Origin: Aliamphritea ceti
GTDB lineage: Bacteria > Pseudomonadota > Gammaproteobacteria > Pseudomonadales > Balneatricaceae
Assembly (NCBI RefSeq): GCF_024347215.1
Contig: NZ_AP025282.1
Location: 2,356,001 to 2,420,000 of the forward strand
Reading direction: 5' to 3'
Length of the DNA stretch: 64,000 nt
Numbering within the stretch: the stretch's first letter is position 1; every line of letters starts with the position of its first letter. Under the pieces are notes generated by a model, which saw only the letters and a program-made list of their open reading frames with translations, made no database searches and had not been told where the DNA came from. The translations under genes were made by a program, and so were the position numbers. Shown here in pieces: positions 1-9,623 of the stretch.

Positions 1-488
1 ATAGCGCCATCTTCGTCCATGGCGTTTATCAGCTGTAACACACCGATAGTCACATTCTCATGATCATTCAGCGGCACACAAAGGAACGACTTGGAACGGT
101 AGTTGAGTTGTTTATCAAAGTTGCGGGTGCCTGAGAAATCATACTGGGTGCAGCTGTAAGCATCTGGAATATTGATGGTCTGTTTAGAGACAAAGGTTTG
201 CACTGCAACCAGCTTAGAGGCCTGTTGTCGGGAGTTGTATATTTCAATGGTTGGAAAGTTACTGGGTTTGCCATGAATACCCAGTGAGCGGTTATGCAGT
301 ATGGCAATGTTCAGGTCATTATCACTGGATTCGTCCAGTGTATAGAGCGTACCACCATCAGCATTGGTAAGGTTCATGCAGCCCAGGATGATCCGATCCA
401 GGAGTCGGACATGATCTGTCTCAGATGTCAGTGCTCCGGTCAGGTCAGCTAAATGCTGGATGATTTCCTGGGTTGAAAGGTGGCTCAT
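1..488 (-). CDS. GAF-domain protein, 3' end beyond window
   Basis: Reading from an ATG at 488 on the minus strand gives at least 162 residues without a stop before the window edge. The N-terminus starts MSHLSTQEII and the rest reads as a GAF domain, with a late strand-helix piece (SFLCVPLND, then GVLQLINA) typical of GAF modules that precede HD-GYP or GGDEF outputs. GAF domains bind small ligands or mediate dimerisation. The output domain lies outside the window, so the activity is unknown; HD-GYP phosphodiesterase is my best guess from the style of the GAF domain. The next gene upstream on the same strand is a c-di-GMP protein, which fits a signalling role. Confidence 0.75.
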   Translation of the reverse strand, partial: MSHLSTQEIIQHLADLTGALTSETDHVRLLDRIILGCMNLTNADGGTLYTLDESSDNDLNIAILHNRSLGIHGKPSNFPTIEIYNSRQQASKLVAVQTFVSKQTINIPDAYSCTQYDFSGTRNFDKQLNYRSKSFLCVPLNDHENVTIGVLQLINAMDEDGA

Positions 489-509
489 AAGTATGGTTTC
501 CGGGTGTCA

Positions 510-2483
510 TTAACCAGCAATTTTGTTATGTGTTTGGCTATGTTGTTGGTTGATTGTAACTGGCTGTTTTTTAATGTGATTTTCTCGCAGATAGCGTATA
601 GCAAATACGTCTCCGGGTACGGGTTTACCATAATAATACCCCTGGCCGTAATCACAGTTTTCCTCGCGGATAAACTGACTTTGCTCCTGCGTTTCTATGC
701 CTTCAGCAACTACCTGTAAATCGAGACTGCGGGCGATTGAAATAATGGCGCGGGCGAGTTTTTGATCTTGTTTATTCTCAACAATGTTGGCGATAAAACT
801 ACGGTCAATCTTAAGCGTGTCGAAAGAGTACTTCTTGAGATAACTTAATGAAGAGTATCCGGTACCAAAATCATCCAGCGAAGTGCGTACACCTAATTCC
901 TGAATAGTACGAATGGTTTTAATGGCCCGGTGTTCGTCTTCAATCAGCACGCCTTCGGTTATTTCAATTTCCAGATATTCGGCAGGTAACTGGTAACATT
1001 CGAGCAGTTCAGCAATATACGCGCTGAACTGGTCGTCTTTGAATTGCATAGGCGAAATGTTAACAGCAATTCTAAAAGCTGCCGGAAATATTTTGTGCCA
1101 TCTGCTGGCCTGTTTTATAGCCGTGCGCAGTACAAAATTACCTATCTCGATGATTTGTCCGGTTTGTTCGGCAACATGAATAAACTGATCAGGCCGCACA
1201 TTGCCTAATACCGGGCTAAACCAGCGTAGCAATGCTTCTGCACCGACTGTATTGCCTGTTTGGGTACAGATAATGGGCTGGTAGTGAAGAATTAACTCGT
1301 CATTTCTTAGTGCTTCGGCCAGATGTGTTTCAAGTAAATAGCGCTGGTTAATAAGAGATTCTGTGGCTTCGCTGAAGAAACCATAACTGAGTTCCTGCTC
1401 TTTACTGGCCGTCATAGCTGCGCTGGCTTTCTGGATGAGCAACTGGGCATCCATGCTGTCGTGGGGAGCCATTGCAATGCCGATGTTGGCGATAACAGCA
1501 ATGGAATGCCCATGAATACTGTAGGCCTGGTGTATGAGTTTGTTTATTTGCTGCACCAGAACCAGTGTTTGTTCCTGAAAATCCTGAGCATTGGCCTGCA
1601 AAGGTTTTTGCGCCTGACTGATGATGACAAATTCATCGCCAATTATACGGGCAGCAAACTGATGGTGCTCCAGATTGCTTTGAATTCGCCGGGCCAGTTC
1701 ACGTAAAACGGTATCGCCGATGACATGGCCATAACTGTTGTTGATCGATTTAAAGTTGTTCAGGCTCAGGTATAAAATCGCAATGCCGCTTTCATTCTGG
1801 TCCAGTTGTTCAAGCTGGGCTTCTAGGCTTTGAAGCAATGAATTACGGTTAGCCAGACCAGTGAGGGCATCGTACTGTTGGTTGTATTGCAGAGTGTGTT
1901 CACTGGCGTTACGTCGGTCAATCTCATTACTGAGTTTACGATTCAGAGCTTCAAGCTCCTGAGTACGTTCAGCAATACGGGCTTCAAGTTGAATATTCGC
2001 CAGCTCGAAGCTGCTTTTTTCGAAGATGATGCGTAAATCTGTTTCGATGGTTTGCTGAAAGCGTTGCAGTAAGTTGATGGCTTGTGGGGTATAGCAGTTT
2101 TCTTCACTGTCGAGCATGCAAATAGTGCCGAATGGTGATCCGTCAGGCCAGTTCAGTGGCACACCACAATAAGAGATCATTCCCAGTTTAATATCCGGAT
2201 TCTGATCCCAGTCGGTATCTTTGAGTGCGTTAGGTACCAGCAACTGTGCTTTATTGGCGATAACGGTTTCGCAATATAAACCCTGACCAAGTGTTTCGGT
2301 CATACCGGAATCGTACGGGTTATCGTTACTTTCACTTGAAGCAAATACCTGAATATTATCGCAGCTAATGCGCATAATCAGCGCCGCCGGAATATCAGCT
2401 AATTCAGCAATCAGGTTAACGGTTTGCTGCCATCCCTGAAATATCTCTTCAGATACTTTCAGTTCTTCACTGTTAACTTGCAT
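510..2483 (-). CDS. GAF-GGDEF-EAL c-di-GMP signalling protein
   Basis: 657 residues. A GAF domain covers roughly residues 15-155, a short coiled coil 160-195, a GGDEF domain 200-370 and an EAL domain 385-640. The GGDEF active-site loop reads IGDEF at 281-285 instead of GGDEF, so cyclase activity is doubtful. The EAL side looks intact: EAL at 416-418, then NIS, EITE, DDFGTGYSS, the LKID lysine and AEGIET all follow in order. By family knowledge this predicts a cytosolic c-di-GMP phosphodiesterase with a regulatory GGDEF domain and a GAF sensor. No transmembrane segment is visible. It ends 22 bases before the start of the truncated GAF gene, so the two may be co-transcribed. Confidence 0.92.
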   Translation of the reverse strand: MQVNSEELKVSEEIFQGWQQTVNLIAELADIPAALIMRISCDNIQVFASSESNDNPYDSGMTETLGQGLYCETVIANKAQLLVPNALKDTDWDQNPDIKLGMISYCGVPLNWPDGSPFGTICMLDSEENCYTPQAINLLQRFQQTIETDLRIIFEKSSFELANIQLEARIAERTQELEALNRKLSNEIDRRNASEHTLQYNQQYDALTGLANRNSLLQSLEAQLEQLDQNESGIAILYLSLNNFKSINNSYGHVIGDTVLRELARRIQSNLEHHQFAARIIGDEFVIISQAQKPLQANAQDFQEQTLVLVQQINKLIHQAYSIHGHSIAVIANIGIAMAPHDSMDAQLLIQKASAAMTASKEQELSYGFFSEATESLINQRYLLETHLAEALRNDELILHYQPIICTQTGNTVGAEALLRWFSPVLGNVRPDQFIHVAEQTGQIIEIGNFVLRTAIKQASRWHKIFPAAFRIAVNISPMQFKDDQFSAYIAELLECYQLPAEYLEIEITEGVLIEDEHRAIKTIRTIQELGVRTSLDDFGTGYSSLSYLKKYSFDTLKIDRSFIANIVENKQDQKLARAIISIARSLDLQVVAEGIETQEQSQFIREENCDYGQGYYYGKPVPGDVFAIRYLRENHIKKQPVTINQQHSQTHNKIAG

Positions 2484-2708
2484 AGGTACAGTCCAACTCC
2501 TTCAGACATCACACACAGTTATAGCATTAGTAGCAGACTCAGGAGGGATGGAGAAGTGGGGAAAATACCCACACATCTCATATTGGTTAATGTAGTGAAG
2601 TTGCAGGTTTTTAAGGAGGCATAAACAGAACTGTTGTTTGAATTTATGGGTGTTTTAGTTAACTAACAAATACCCGTTTATTCAGGGGTAAATTGCGGCT
2701 TAAAAATC

Positions 2709-3623
2709 TTATTTTAAACCGGGATTATTTCGGCTTAACTGCTCAGAAAGATAGTTGAGCAGGCACTCCAGCCGGCGTGGAATTGACGCTGTGTTCGGGC
2801 GAAGTGCATAGAGGTTTAAACAAGCGGTTTGATATTCAGGTAATACGTTAACAACACGTCCGGTTTTTAGATCATCAGCCACAATAAAGTCTGGCATCAT
2901 GACAATACCCTGATCAGCGAGTAATGCAGTGTGCAGTAACTGACTATTGTTAACCTGTAGCCGTGGTTGCAGATGTATATCCTGAGTTTTATTGTGTCGT
3001 GCAAAGGACCAGCGCAAAGGTGCGCCGGGCCGGGTATAAACCAGACAGTGGTGTTGGCGAAGATCTTCCGGTGAGGTTGGGCGGCCCATCTTTTGTAAAT
3101 ATGCGGGCGTCGCGCAAGTTACAAAATCATAACGGGTTAAAGTTCTGCAGAGCAGGTTGCTGTCAGGTAAGGCTGTAGATAGGCGCAAGACCAGATCAAA
3201 TTCATCACTCAGAATATTGACGTGTTGGTCACTGAGATGAATATCCAGTTCTATATCTGGGTAGAGACGCATAAAGCCTGTTATCAGATGATCAAAGCAA
3301 TACAGTGTCCAGGTCATGGGCAAGCTGATCCGTAGCTTGCCACTGGGCTTCTGTTCAGCGTGATCCAGGCCATTTTTAAGATCTTGCCAGCCTTCCAGCA
3401 GTACCAATGCTTGTTGATAGCAGTGCTCACCACCTTCGGTTATTTGCATGTGACGGGTGCTGCGAATAAATAATGGTGTGGCCAATTCAAGCTCTAGTTT
3501 CTCAATGGCTTTTGATACTCGGGCCGTTGTAATGCCTAAACGTTTTGCCGCAGCAGTGAAGGTGCCACATTCAACAACCGCTTTAAATACCCGCAGGCTT
3601 TCTAGTTGATTTATCATATTCAA
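2709..3623 (-). CDS. LysR-family transcriptional regulator
   Basis: 304 residues with an N-terminal winged helix-turn-helix (about 4-62, including the TFTAAAKRLGIT and ARVSKAIEKLE helices) and a LysR substrate-binding domain from about 90 onward. The length is normal for the CrgA/DsdC-like branch. It is divergent from the flavin oxidoreductase gene that begins at 3719, across a 95-base AT-rich gap, so control of that gene is the simplest inference. A short palindrome (AACTTAAAGTT, 3622-3632) sits over its own start and may belong to an operator. The effector is unknown. Confidence 0.9.
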   Translation of the reverse strand: MNMINQLESLRVFKAVVECGTFTAAAKRLGITTARVSKAIEKLELELATPLFIRSTRHMQITEGGEHCYQQALVLLEGWQDLKNGLDHAEQKPSGKLRISLPMTWTLYCFDHLITGFMRLYPDIELDIHLSDQHVNILSDEFDLVLRLSTALPDSNLLCRTLTRYDFVTCATPAYLQKMGRPTSPEDLRQHHCLVYTRPGAPLRWSFARHNKTQDIHLQPRLQVNNSQLLHTALLADQGIVMMPDFIVADDLKTGRVVNVLPEYQTACLNLYALRPNTASIPRRLECLLNYLSEQLSRNNPGLK

Positions 3624-3718
3624 CTTAAAGTTATAAATGTTTCAATTAATACCTATATTTATTAGCTTTAAGTTTATTGTCAAGCTGCGTTCTCAATCCA
3701 GATAACGGAGCGTTTACT

Positions 3719-4831
3719 ATGTCTATTCTGACAGAATCTCTTTTTCAGCCAGGCTTACTGGCTGGCGTCCATATTAAAAACCGTCTTGCAGTAGCGCCTA
3801 TGACTCGGGTTAGTGCGCTTGAAGACGGATGTGTTGGTCCGCTGATGACTGAGTATTACCAGAGTTACGCTGAAGGCGGTTTTGGACTAATCATTACTGA
3901 AGGTTTGTATACCGATAAAGCATTCAGCCAATGCTATTACCGCCAGCCGGGTATTAGCGATGCCGAGCAGGCGATGAGCTGGCAACCAATTATACGTGGG
4001 GTAAATAAGACCGGCGCAAAGATCATCGCACAGTTGATGCATGCGGGGGGATTATCACAATTTAACGGTTTTAAAGGACATAGCGCAGCACCTTCTGCTG
4101 TTCGGCCTTTAGGTCAGCAGATGCCGTTTTATTACGGTGAAGGCCTGTATTCCATACCTGAAGCAATGACGGTGATGGATATTGAATCCGCAATTGAGGG
4201 CTTTGTGGAGGCGGCTTTAAGGGCTAAAGAGGCAGGCTTTGACGGAGTAGAGTTACATGGCGCGAATGGCTATTTGCTTGATCAGTTTTTGACGACCTAC
4301 ACAAATCAGCGAAACGATGAGTTTGGCGGTAATCTGGAAAACCGTTTACGTATTTTTCAGCAACTGATTTTGTCTGTGCGCCGGGCAGTTGGCAGTGCCT
4401 TTATTTTGGGGGTACGTTTTTCTCAGACGAAAGTGAATGACACAGAGTATCGCTGGTCAGAAGGGGCTGCAGCAGCGGAAAAAACCTTCCGGCTGGTGGC
4501 TGAGTGTGGGGTCGATTACATTCATACTACTGAGCCAGATATGTGTGAGCCTGCTTTTGAGGGCAGTGATTCCCTGGCAGCGCTGGCGCGGCGTTATAGT
4601 GGCCTGCCAGTGATTGCGAATGGAGGTGTTCAGCAACCTGAAGGCGCAGCAAAAATGCTTAACTCTGATCAGGCGGATTTTATTTCACTGGGCAAGGCTG
4701 CGCTTGTTAATCCTGACTGGCCAAACCGGGTAAGTAAAACAGGACAACTAAGAGAGTTTGATTTTGCCATGCTATCACCGTTGGCAAATCTGCAATATGG
4801 AAGTGAGTATCTTGAAGGTCTGGCTGATTAA
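3719..4831 (+). CDS. NADH:flavin oxidoreductase, Old Yellow Enzyme family
   Basis: About 370 residues. An FMN-binding TIM barrel is recognisable from NRLAVAPMTR near the N-terminus, the HGANGYLLDQF segment, and the NQRNDEFGG segment typical of OYE-family reductases. These enzymes use NAD(P)H to reduce activated C=C bonds or related electrophiles. I place the start at ATG 3719 because AACGGAG lies eight bases upstream. A TTG 42 bases earlier is in frame but has no ribosome site. The divergent LysR gene is its probable regulator. The physiological substrate cannot be told from sequence. Confidence 0.9.
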   Translation: MSILTESLFQPGLLAGVHIKNRLAVAPMTRVSALEDGCVGPLMTEYYQSYAEGGFGLIITEGLYTDKAFSQCYYRQPGISDAEQAMSWQPIIRGVNKTGAKIIAQLMHAGGLSQFNGFKGHSAAPSAVRPLGQQMPFYYGEGLYSIPEAMTVMDIESAIEGFVEAALRAKEAGFDGVELHGANGYLLDQFLTTYTNQRNDEFGGNLENRLRIFQQLILSVRRAVGSAFILGVRFSQTKVNDTEYRWSEGAAAAEKTFRLVAECGVDYIHTTEPDMCEPAFEGSDSLAALARRYSGLPVIANGGVQQPEGAAKMLNSDQADFISLGKAALVNPDWPNRVSKTGQLREFDFAMLSPLANLQYGSEYLEGLAD

Positions 4832-4906
4832 GGTATTAAGAACTTAGTGGCTTTTCAGTAAGTTATACAGCTAACAGGGAAGGGCGTTAGATAGGTCTTC
4901 CGCAAT

Positions 4907-4934
4907 AAAAACGCAGCTCAAGGGCTGCGTTTTT
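4907..4934. terminator. bidirectional rho-independent terminator
   Basis: The stem CGCAGC (4912-4917) pairs with GCTGCG (4924-4929) around a six-base loop. Five A-T pairs outside the stem give a T run on both strands. It lies between the convergent flavin oxidoreductase and ABC permease genes and can serve both. Confidence 0.85.
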
Positions 4935-4948
4935 ATGTATAGCTGGCT

Positions 4949-5710
4949 TTAGGTTTTGATCCGGTAACCGGTTTTGAAGATCCACCAAACACCGCCAAGA
5001 CAGAGTAGCAGGAAGGCGAACGTCATACTCAGGCTGACAGCTACATTCACGTCAGCTACTCCGTAGAATGCCCAGCGGAATCCGCTGATCAGATACACCA
5101 CGGGGTTGAATAAAGTCATGGTCTGCCATGGTTCTGGCAGCATCTTAATCGAATAGAACGCGCCTCCTAAAAAGGTCAGAGGCGTAATAACCATCAGTGG
5201 GATGATCTGCAGTTTTTGGAAGTCATCCGCCCAGATACCGATCATGAAACCAAACAAACTGAAGGTTATGGCTGTCAGAACCAGGAAGCCAAGCATCCAT
5301 ACCGGGTGCTGAATCTCGTAGTCAACGAATAGCCTTGCCGTGGTGAGTATCAGCAGGCCGAGTAATATCGACTTAGTTGCTGCGGCCCCTACGTAGCCCA
5401 TTACAATCTCAAAAGGGGAGACCGGTGCAGAGAGCACTTCATATATGGTCCCGGAAAACTTCGGAAAGAATATACCGAATGCCGCATTGGAAATACTTTC
5501 ACTTAACAGTGACAACATCACCAGGCCCGGAATGATATAAGCACCGTAGCTAACACCGTCGATCTCGCCCATGCGCGAGCCGATCGCTGTGCCAAAGACC
5601 ACAAAATAAAGCGTAGTAGAGAGGACTGGTGAGGCGATACTTTGCATCAGCGTACGCCAGGCACGGGCCATCTCAAATTTGTAAATTGCTTTTACACCGT
5701 AGAAATTCAT
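4949..5710 (-). CDS. ABC-2 type exporter permease (YadH-like)
   Basis: 253 residues with about six hydrophobic segments and the ABC-2 membrane fold. The stretches [17 protein letters not shown] and the late [10 protein letters not shown] segment match the YadH/NodJ-type permease family. It overlaps the upstream ATPase gene by four bases, so the two form one translationally coupled exporter operon. YadGH-type pairs are thought to export lipophilic or polysaccharide-like compounds, but the substrate is not established for the family. Confidence 0.9.
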   Translation of the reverse strand: MNFYGVKAIYKFEMARAWRTLMQSIASPVLSTTLYFVVFGTAIGSRMGEIDGVSYGAYIIPGLVMLSLLSESISNAAFGIFFPKFSGTIYEVLSAPVSPFEIVMGYVGAAATKSILLGLLILTTARLFVDYEIQHPVWMLGFLVLTAITFSLFGFMIGIWADDFQKLQIIPLMVITPLTFLGGAFYSIKMLPEPWQTMTLFNPVVYLISGFRWAFYGVADVNVAVSLSMTFAFLLLCLGGVWWIFKTGYRIKT

Positions 5711-6660
5711 GCCTGATCTCCCTGCTTGCGAACCAGATTAACAAAGATCTCTTCCAGTGAGCTTTCGCTGGAGTGCAGGTCTTTCACGTCGATGCCGGCT
5801 TTACTCAGACCTCGCAGCAGTTCGGCAATACCGGTGTGTTCTTCTGATACGTCAAAGCGGTAATCGATAGAGTAGCCACCGCCATTTATGTCCAGTTTGA
5901 ACTCTTCCAACTCAGCAGGAATTTCAGTTAAAGGAGATTGCAGATGAATTCGCAGGTGCTTCTGGCCTAACTGGCGCATCAGACGGGTTTTGTCTTCCAC
6001 CAGCATCAGCGTGCCCTGATTAATGACGCCAATCCGGTCAGCCATTTCTTCAGCTTCTTCAATGTAGTGGGTCGTCAGCAGGATAGTGACTCCACGTTCC
6101 CGCAACTCGCGGACCATTTCCCACATGTCGCGGCGTAACTCAACATCAACACCGGCAGTTGGTTCATCAAGGAACAAAATCTGTGGTTCATGGGACAGCG
6201 CTTTCGCGATCATTACCCGGCGTTTCATACCTCCAGAGAGCTCACGAATACGGGCGTCTTTCTTATCCCATAAGGAAAGCTGGCGTAACAGTTTTTCAAT
6301 ATACGCAGGGTCAGGGGCTTTACCGAATAAACCACGGCTGAAATTCACAGTTGCCCAGACACTTTCGAAAGCATCGGTGCTGAGTTCCTGAGGGACCAGG
6401 CCTATTTTGCTGCGGGCCTCACGGTAATCACTGACAACATCATAACCGTCGGCTAATACTTCACCCTGAGATGGATTAACAATTCCGCAAATGATGCTTA
6501 TAAGAGTGGTTTTGCCTGCGCCATTTGGGCCCAGCAGAGCAAAAATTTCGCCACGTTGTATATCCAGATTAATGTCTTTGAGGGCGCTAAAGCCTGAGTC
6601 GTACGTTTTATGCAGCGATTTAACGCTGATGATAGGTTGATGCTCCGGGGAGTTTTGCAC
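5707..6660 (-). CDS. ABC transporter ATP-binding protein (YadG-like)
   Basis: 317 residues. It has a Walker A motif (GPNGAGKTT), a Q-loop glutamine (GLVPQEL), an ABC signature (LSGGMKRR), a Walker B followed by Glu (ILFLDEP) and an H-loop (TTHY), so it should hydrolyse ATP. The C-terminal roughly 90 residues form the extra domain usual in ABC-2 drug/polysaccharide exporters. It is the energy subunit for the permease encoded just downstream, with a 4-base overlap. Confidence 0.93.
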   Translation of the reverse strand: MQNSPEHQPIISVKSLHKTYDSGFSALKDINLDIQRGEIFALLGPNGAGKTTLISIICGIVNPSQGEVLADGYDVVSDYREARSKIGLVPQELSTDAFESVWATVNFSRGLFGKAPDPAYIEKLLRQLSLWDKKDARIRELSGGMKRRVMIAKALSHEPQILFLDEPTAGVDVELRRDMWEMVRELRERGVTILLTTHYIEEAEEMADRIGVINQGTLMLVEDKTRLMRQLGQKHLRIHLQSPLTEIPAELEEFKLDINGGGYSIDYRFDVSEEHTGIAELLRGLSKAGIDVKDLHSSESSLEEIFVNLVRKQGDQA

Positions 6661-6888
6661 TTGTGCTCCTTATGCAAATGGCCATATGTAAAGATGGAGG
6701 CCAGAAAACAGATTGCTTTCAGCGGGGAAGTGTTCTGCTCAGTAAACAGACTAAAGTCGCAGAATGCTGAATTAAAACACTAGTTTAGCGGTAATTTTTA
6801 AGAAGTCAGCATCTTTAATACGAACATACCCGTCATGATTTACGAACAATAGACGGGTATCGGGGAGCTGATGGTGCTACAGACGCGC

Positions 6889-7536
6889 TTATCCCTTGGA
6901 AATCAGTACTTTCTTGCCTGATTCACGGGTCTGCATCCGCCTGATCCAGGCTGTCAGATTGGGTACATTTGCAAAGAGCTCACTGGCATGGGGCAGGCCT
7001 GAAAGATAGTCGATCATTGGCGTAAGAATCGCATCCGCCATACTGTACTGGTCACCACAAAAGAAAGCATTATCGCCCAGTTGCTGTTCCAACAGTGCTA
7101 GCATATCAATGGCTGCTGGTTGATGTTCCGCTACTTTATCCATTCTGATACTGCCATCGTCACCTTTAGGAAAGGCAAATTCCAGTAAATAGTTGCGAAC
7201 CAGAGCCTGATCCACATAGCAGCTTAATGCGGCTGACCACTGATCAACATTGGCCCGCTCAGCCAGATCTTCAGGCTGAAGCGCCGGGCCCGGAAATGCT
7301 GCGTCCAGATAACGGCAGATTGAAGCTGTTTCAAAAACAGTCTGACTGTCATGTAGCAGTGCTGGAATCTTACCGAAAGGATGTAATGCAAGATGAGAAG
7401 GGCCTTTATACTCAACTTCTTTGCCGTCCGGTTTTAAACCGTAGCGGTAGCTGATGCCTTTTTCTTCACAGGCCAGGCATACACTGCGTACAAATGTGCT
7501 GAACTGGGGACCAAGAATATGAACCTGAGCAGACAT
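6889..7536 (-). CDS. glutathione S-transferase family protein
   Basis: 215 residues: an N-terminal thioredoxin-like GST domain (about 1-82, with the cis-proline segment GKIPAL and the glutathione gamma-glutamyl-binding ETASICRYLD) and a helical C-terminal domain (about 90-205). The likely catalytic residue is in the SxxxRS segment near residue 13 (FSTFVRSVC). It lies divergent from a TetR regulator, a common arrangement for GSTs that handle electrophilic or xenobiotic compounds. The substrate is unknown. Confidence 0.9.
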   Translation of the reverse strand: MSAQVHILGPQFSTFVRSVCLACEEKGISYRYGLKPDGKEVEYKGPSHLALHPFGKIPALLHDSQTVFETASICRYLDAAFPGPALQPEDLAERANVDQWSAALSCYVDQALVRNYLLEFAFPKGDDGSIRMDKVAEHQPAAIDMLALLEQQLGDNAFFCGDQYSMADAILTPMIDYLSGLPHASELFANVPNLTAWIRRMQTRESGKKVLISKG

Positions 7537-7590
7537 GATATTTCTCCGTTTACCGTTGCTGGGTGATGAACTCAGATTAGTGTGTATGAC

Positions 7591-7610
7591 AATATGATCA
7601 AGAACATATT
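7591..7610. promoter_or_regulatory. candidate TetR operator
   Basis: The inverted repeat AATATG-N8-CATATT lies in the 118-base gap between the divergent GST and tetR genes, directly upstream of a TATAAT box at 7618-7623 facing tetR. Its place suggests autoregulation and joint control of the GST gene. The arms are only six bases, so chance is possible. Confidence 0.4.
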
Positions 7611-7654
7611 TTGGGTTTATAATATGCTGAGCTAAATAGATAACGGAGGCTGCT

Positions 7655-8248
7655 ATGGCCTGGCAAAAAGATCACAAGCAAAAGACCCGTGACAGAATTC
7701 TAAGTAGCGGCGCTAAGCTATTCACGTTAAAAGGATTTCAGAAGGTAGGCATCAATGACGTAATGGCTGATGCCGGCCTGACTCGCGGTGCTTTCTATAG
7801 TCATTTTTCTTCCAAAGCTGAACTGTATGCAGAATCTATGCGAGCTGCAGGTAAACGCCGTGCTTCAAGTATTCTGAACCGTTCACCTGAAGACAGCGCT
7901 AAAGCGTTGCAGGCGCTGGTGAATGGCTATTTAAGTGAGGGTCATCGTAAGAGTGAAGAAGGGGGCTGCCCGCTGGCGTTTCTGGTAACTGATATTGCGC
8001 AGCAGGATCAGCAGGTAAGAGATGTGTATACCGAAGTATTCCGTGGTTTTATGGGCATGTTAGGTTCGAGGCTGGGGTATGCAGATGCTGACAGTGCCGA
8101 GTCAGAAGCATGTCAGACTGAAGTTATGCAAAAGACAGTGATGATGGTGGGTGGGATGGCTATCGCCAGAGCCCTGAATGATGATGAACTCGCGGATCAG
8201 CTATTGCAGGCTTGTCGGATTGGTATGCTCAGCGATGCAGGAATATAA
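7655..8248 (+). CDS. TetR/AcrR-family transcriptional regulator
   Basis: 197 residues. The N-terminal helix-turn-helix (about 10-57) contains the usual GFQKVGINDVMADAGLTRG and FYSHFSSKAEL elements. The ligand-binding part is like the YcdC/NemR branch, with a conserved GGCPLAFL stretch. ATG at 7655 follows GGAGG closely. It is divergent from the GST gene and probably represses it in the absence of a reactive or xenobiotic ligand (inference from arrangement). Confidence 0.92.
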   Translation: MAWQKDHKQKTRDRILSSGAKLFTLKGFQKVGINDVMADAGLTRGAFYSHFSSKAELYAESMRAAGKRRASSILNRSPEDSAKALQALVNGYLSEGHRKSEEGGCPLAFLVTDIAQQDQQVRDVYTEVFRGFMGMLGSRLGYADADSAESEACQTEVMQKTVMMVGGMAIARALNDDELADQLLQACRIGMLSDAGI

Positions 8249-8277
8249 AGCCCCCGGCTAGTACACCAGGGGCTTTT
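8247..8277 (+). terminator. rho-independent terminator after tetR
   Basis: AAAGCCCC (8247-8254) pairs with GGGGCTTTT (8269-8277) and ends in a T run, overlapping the tetR stop codon. The next gene is convergent and may use the complementary hairpin. Confidence 0.75.
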
Positions 8278-8321
8278 AGTTTGTTATCTAACTTTCATAA
8301 ACCAGAAGACAGTTCTGAACA

Positions 8322-9623
8322 TCACTGAATATTCATCAACAGGCGCGGGAGGAACAGCGCCAGATCAGGTATAAAGGTTACCGCCAGCACCACTGGCAGA
8401 TGCCCCAATACAATGAACATCAGCGTGGGTTTCAGGTATTCATTAAACTGCGCCTTTCCAACCGAGCCTGCCATATAAAGTAAGGGGGCGCAGGGTGGGG
8501 TAATGTTGCCTAATCCCAGGTTTGTACCAACTATGGCTGCAAAATGAATCGGGTGTACACCCAGGTTCATCGCAACAGGCATCAGAATAATAGATGCCAG
8601 AATGCTGCCAGAGACATCATCCACCAGCATGCCAATTCCAATCAGAATCACGTTAATCAGCAAAAGTATGATGATCTTGTTGTCAGACAGCCCAATCATG
8701 AAGTCGGATAATTGCTGCGGCACCTGTTCCATAATCATCACCCGGCTCATGACGAACAGGAAGAAGATCATCGCGATGATAGAGCCGGTACTGATCGCAC
8801 CATGCAAAATAGCCTTGCCGGCGGTTTGCATGTTCAGCCCTTTGTAAATAAAAAAACCAACCGGCAGGGTGTAAACCAGTGCGACCGCTGCAGCTTCGGT
8901 TGGCGTAAAAATGCCGCCGTAAATACCACCGAGCATGATAACAGGCATCAGAATTGCCCAGCTGGCTTCTTTACTGGCGAGAGTTATGACTTTGGTGCGT
9001 TCCGGGAAACTGACCTTTTTTTCAACCTTAATGTCTTTACGTTTCAGATATAAATAGTTGATCAGGCAGTAAATCAGGGCGATAGCGACGCCGGGAATTA
9101 TGGTTGAAAGAAATGCCGCTGCTACCGAAAGGCCGCCAGTCAGTGCAAAGATAATCATTGGCACACTCGGCGGGATTAACAGCGCAAGCACTGAAGAACA
9201 GCCCACCAGTGCGGTAGCGTAGCCTCTTGGGTAGCCCTGTTCAGTCATCTTGGGAATCATGATTGAACCGATGGCCGCAATGGCAGAAGCACCGGAACCG
9301 GCAATGGCACCAAAAAGTGCGCAAGTGACGATTGTTACTGCGCCCAACCCTCCGCGAATTGGACCCACAAAGGCATTAACGAAACGGACTAGCCGGTCGG
9401 AAATGCGACTGGCACCCATTAATGCGCCGGCGATAATAAATAGCGGTAGCGATAACAGAGCAAAGCTACCCAGTTGCCAGAAGGCATGGGGTACCAGATA
9501 ACTCATGCTTTTACCCGTGAGTAATACAAAGCTTATTGCGCCTACGCCAAATACGTAAGCGACTGGCATACCGATTAACAGCAGAGTAATGATGAGTAAC
9601 AGGGAAATACTTAAGGTAGCCAT
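8322..9623 (-). CDS. dctM: TRAP transporter large permease DctM (system 1)
   Basis: 433 residues, about 12 hydrophobic segments, a DctM-family ion-coupled permease. The stretches GAIAGSGASAIAAIGSIM and LLIPPSVPMII are typical of the family. It starts within one base of the dctQ stop (TAATG), so it is translationally coupled. With the small permease and the periplasmic binding protein upstream it makes a sodium-driven uptake system, most often for C4-dicarboxylates, 2-oxo acids or other organic acids. Confidence 0.93.
   Translation of the reverse strand: MATLSISLLLIITLLLIGMPVAYVFGVGAISFVLLTGKSMSYLVPHAFWQLGSFALLSLPLFIIAGALMGASRISDRLVRFVNAFVGPIRGGLGAVTIVTCALFGAIAGSGASAIAAIGSIMIPKMTEQGYPRGYATALVGCSSVLALLIPPSVPMIIFALTGGLSVAAAFLSTIIPGVAIALIYCLINYLYLKRKDIKVEKKVSFPERTKVITLASKEASWAILMPVIMLGGIYGGIFTPTEAAAVALVYTLPVGFFIYKGLNMQTAGKAILHGAISTGSIIAMIFFLFVMSRVMIMEQVPQQLSDFMIGLSDNKIIILLLINVILIGIGMLVDDVSGSILASIILMPVAMNLGVHPIHFAAIVGTNLGLGNITPPCAPLLYMAGSVGKAQFNEYLKPTLMFIVLGHLPVVLAVTFIPDLALFLPRLLMNIQ

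Noticed and set aside
480..719. 79-codon plus-strand open frame MAHKYGFRV...
   Set aside because: It runs antisense over the start of the GAF gene and the 3' end of the GGDEF-EAL gene, and has no ribosome site or protein pattern.
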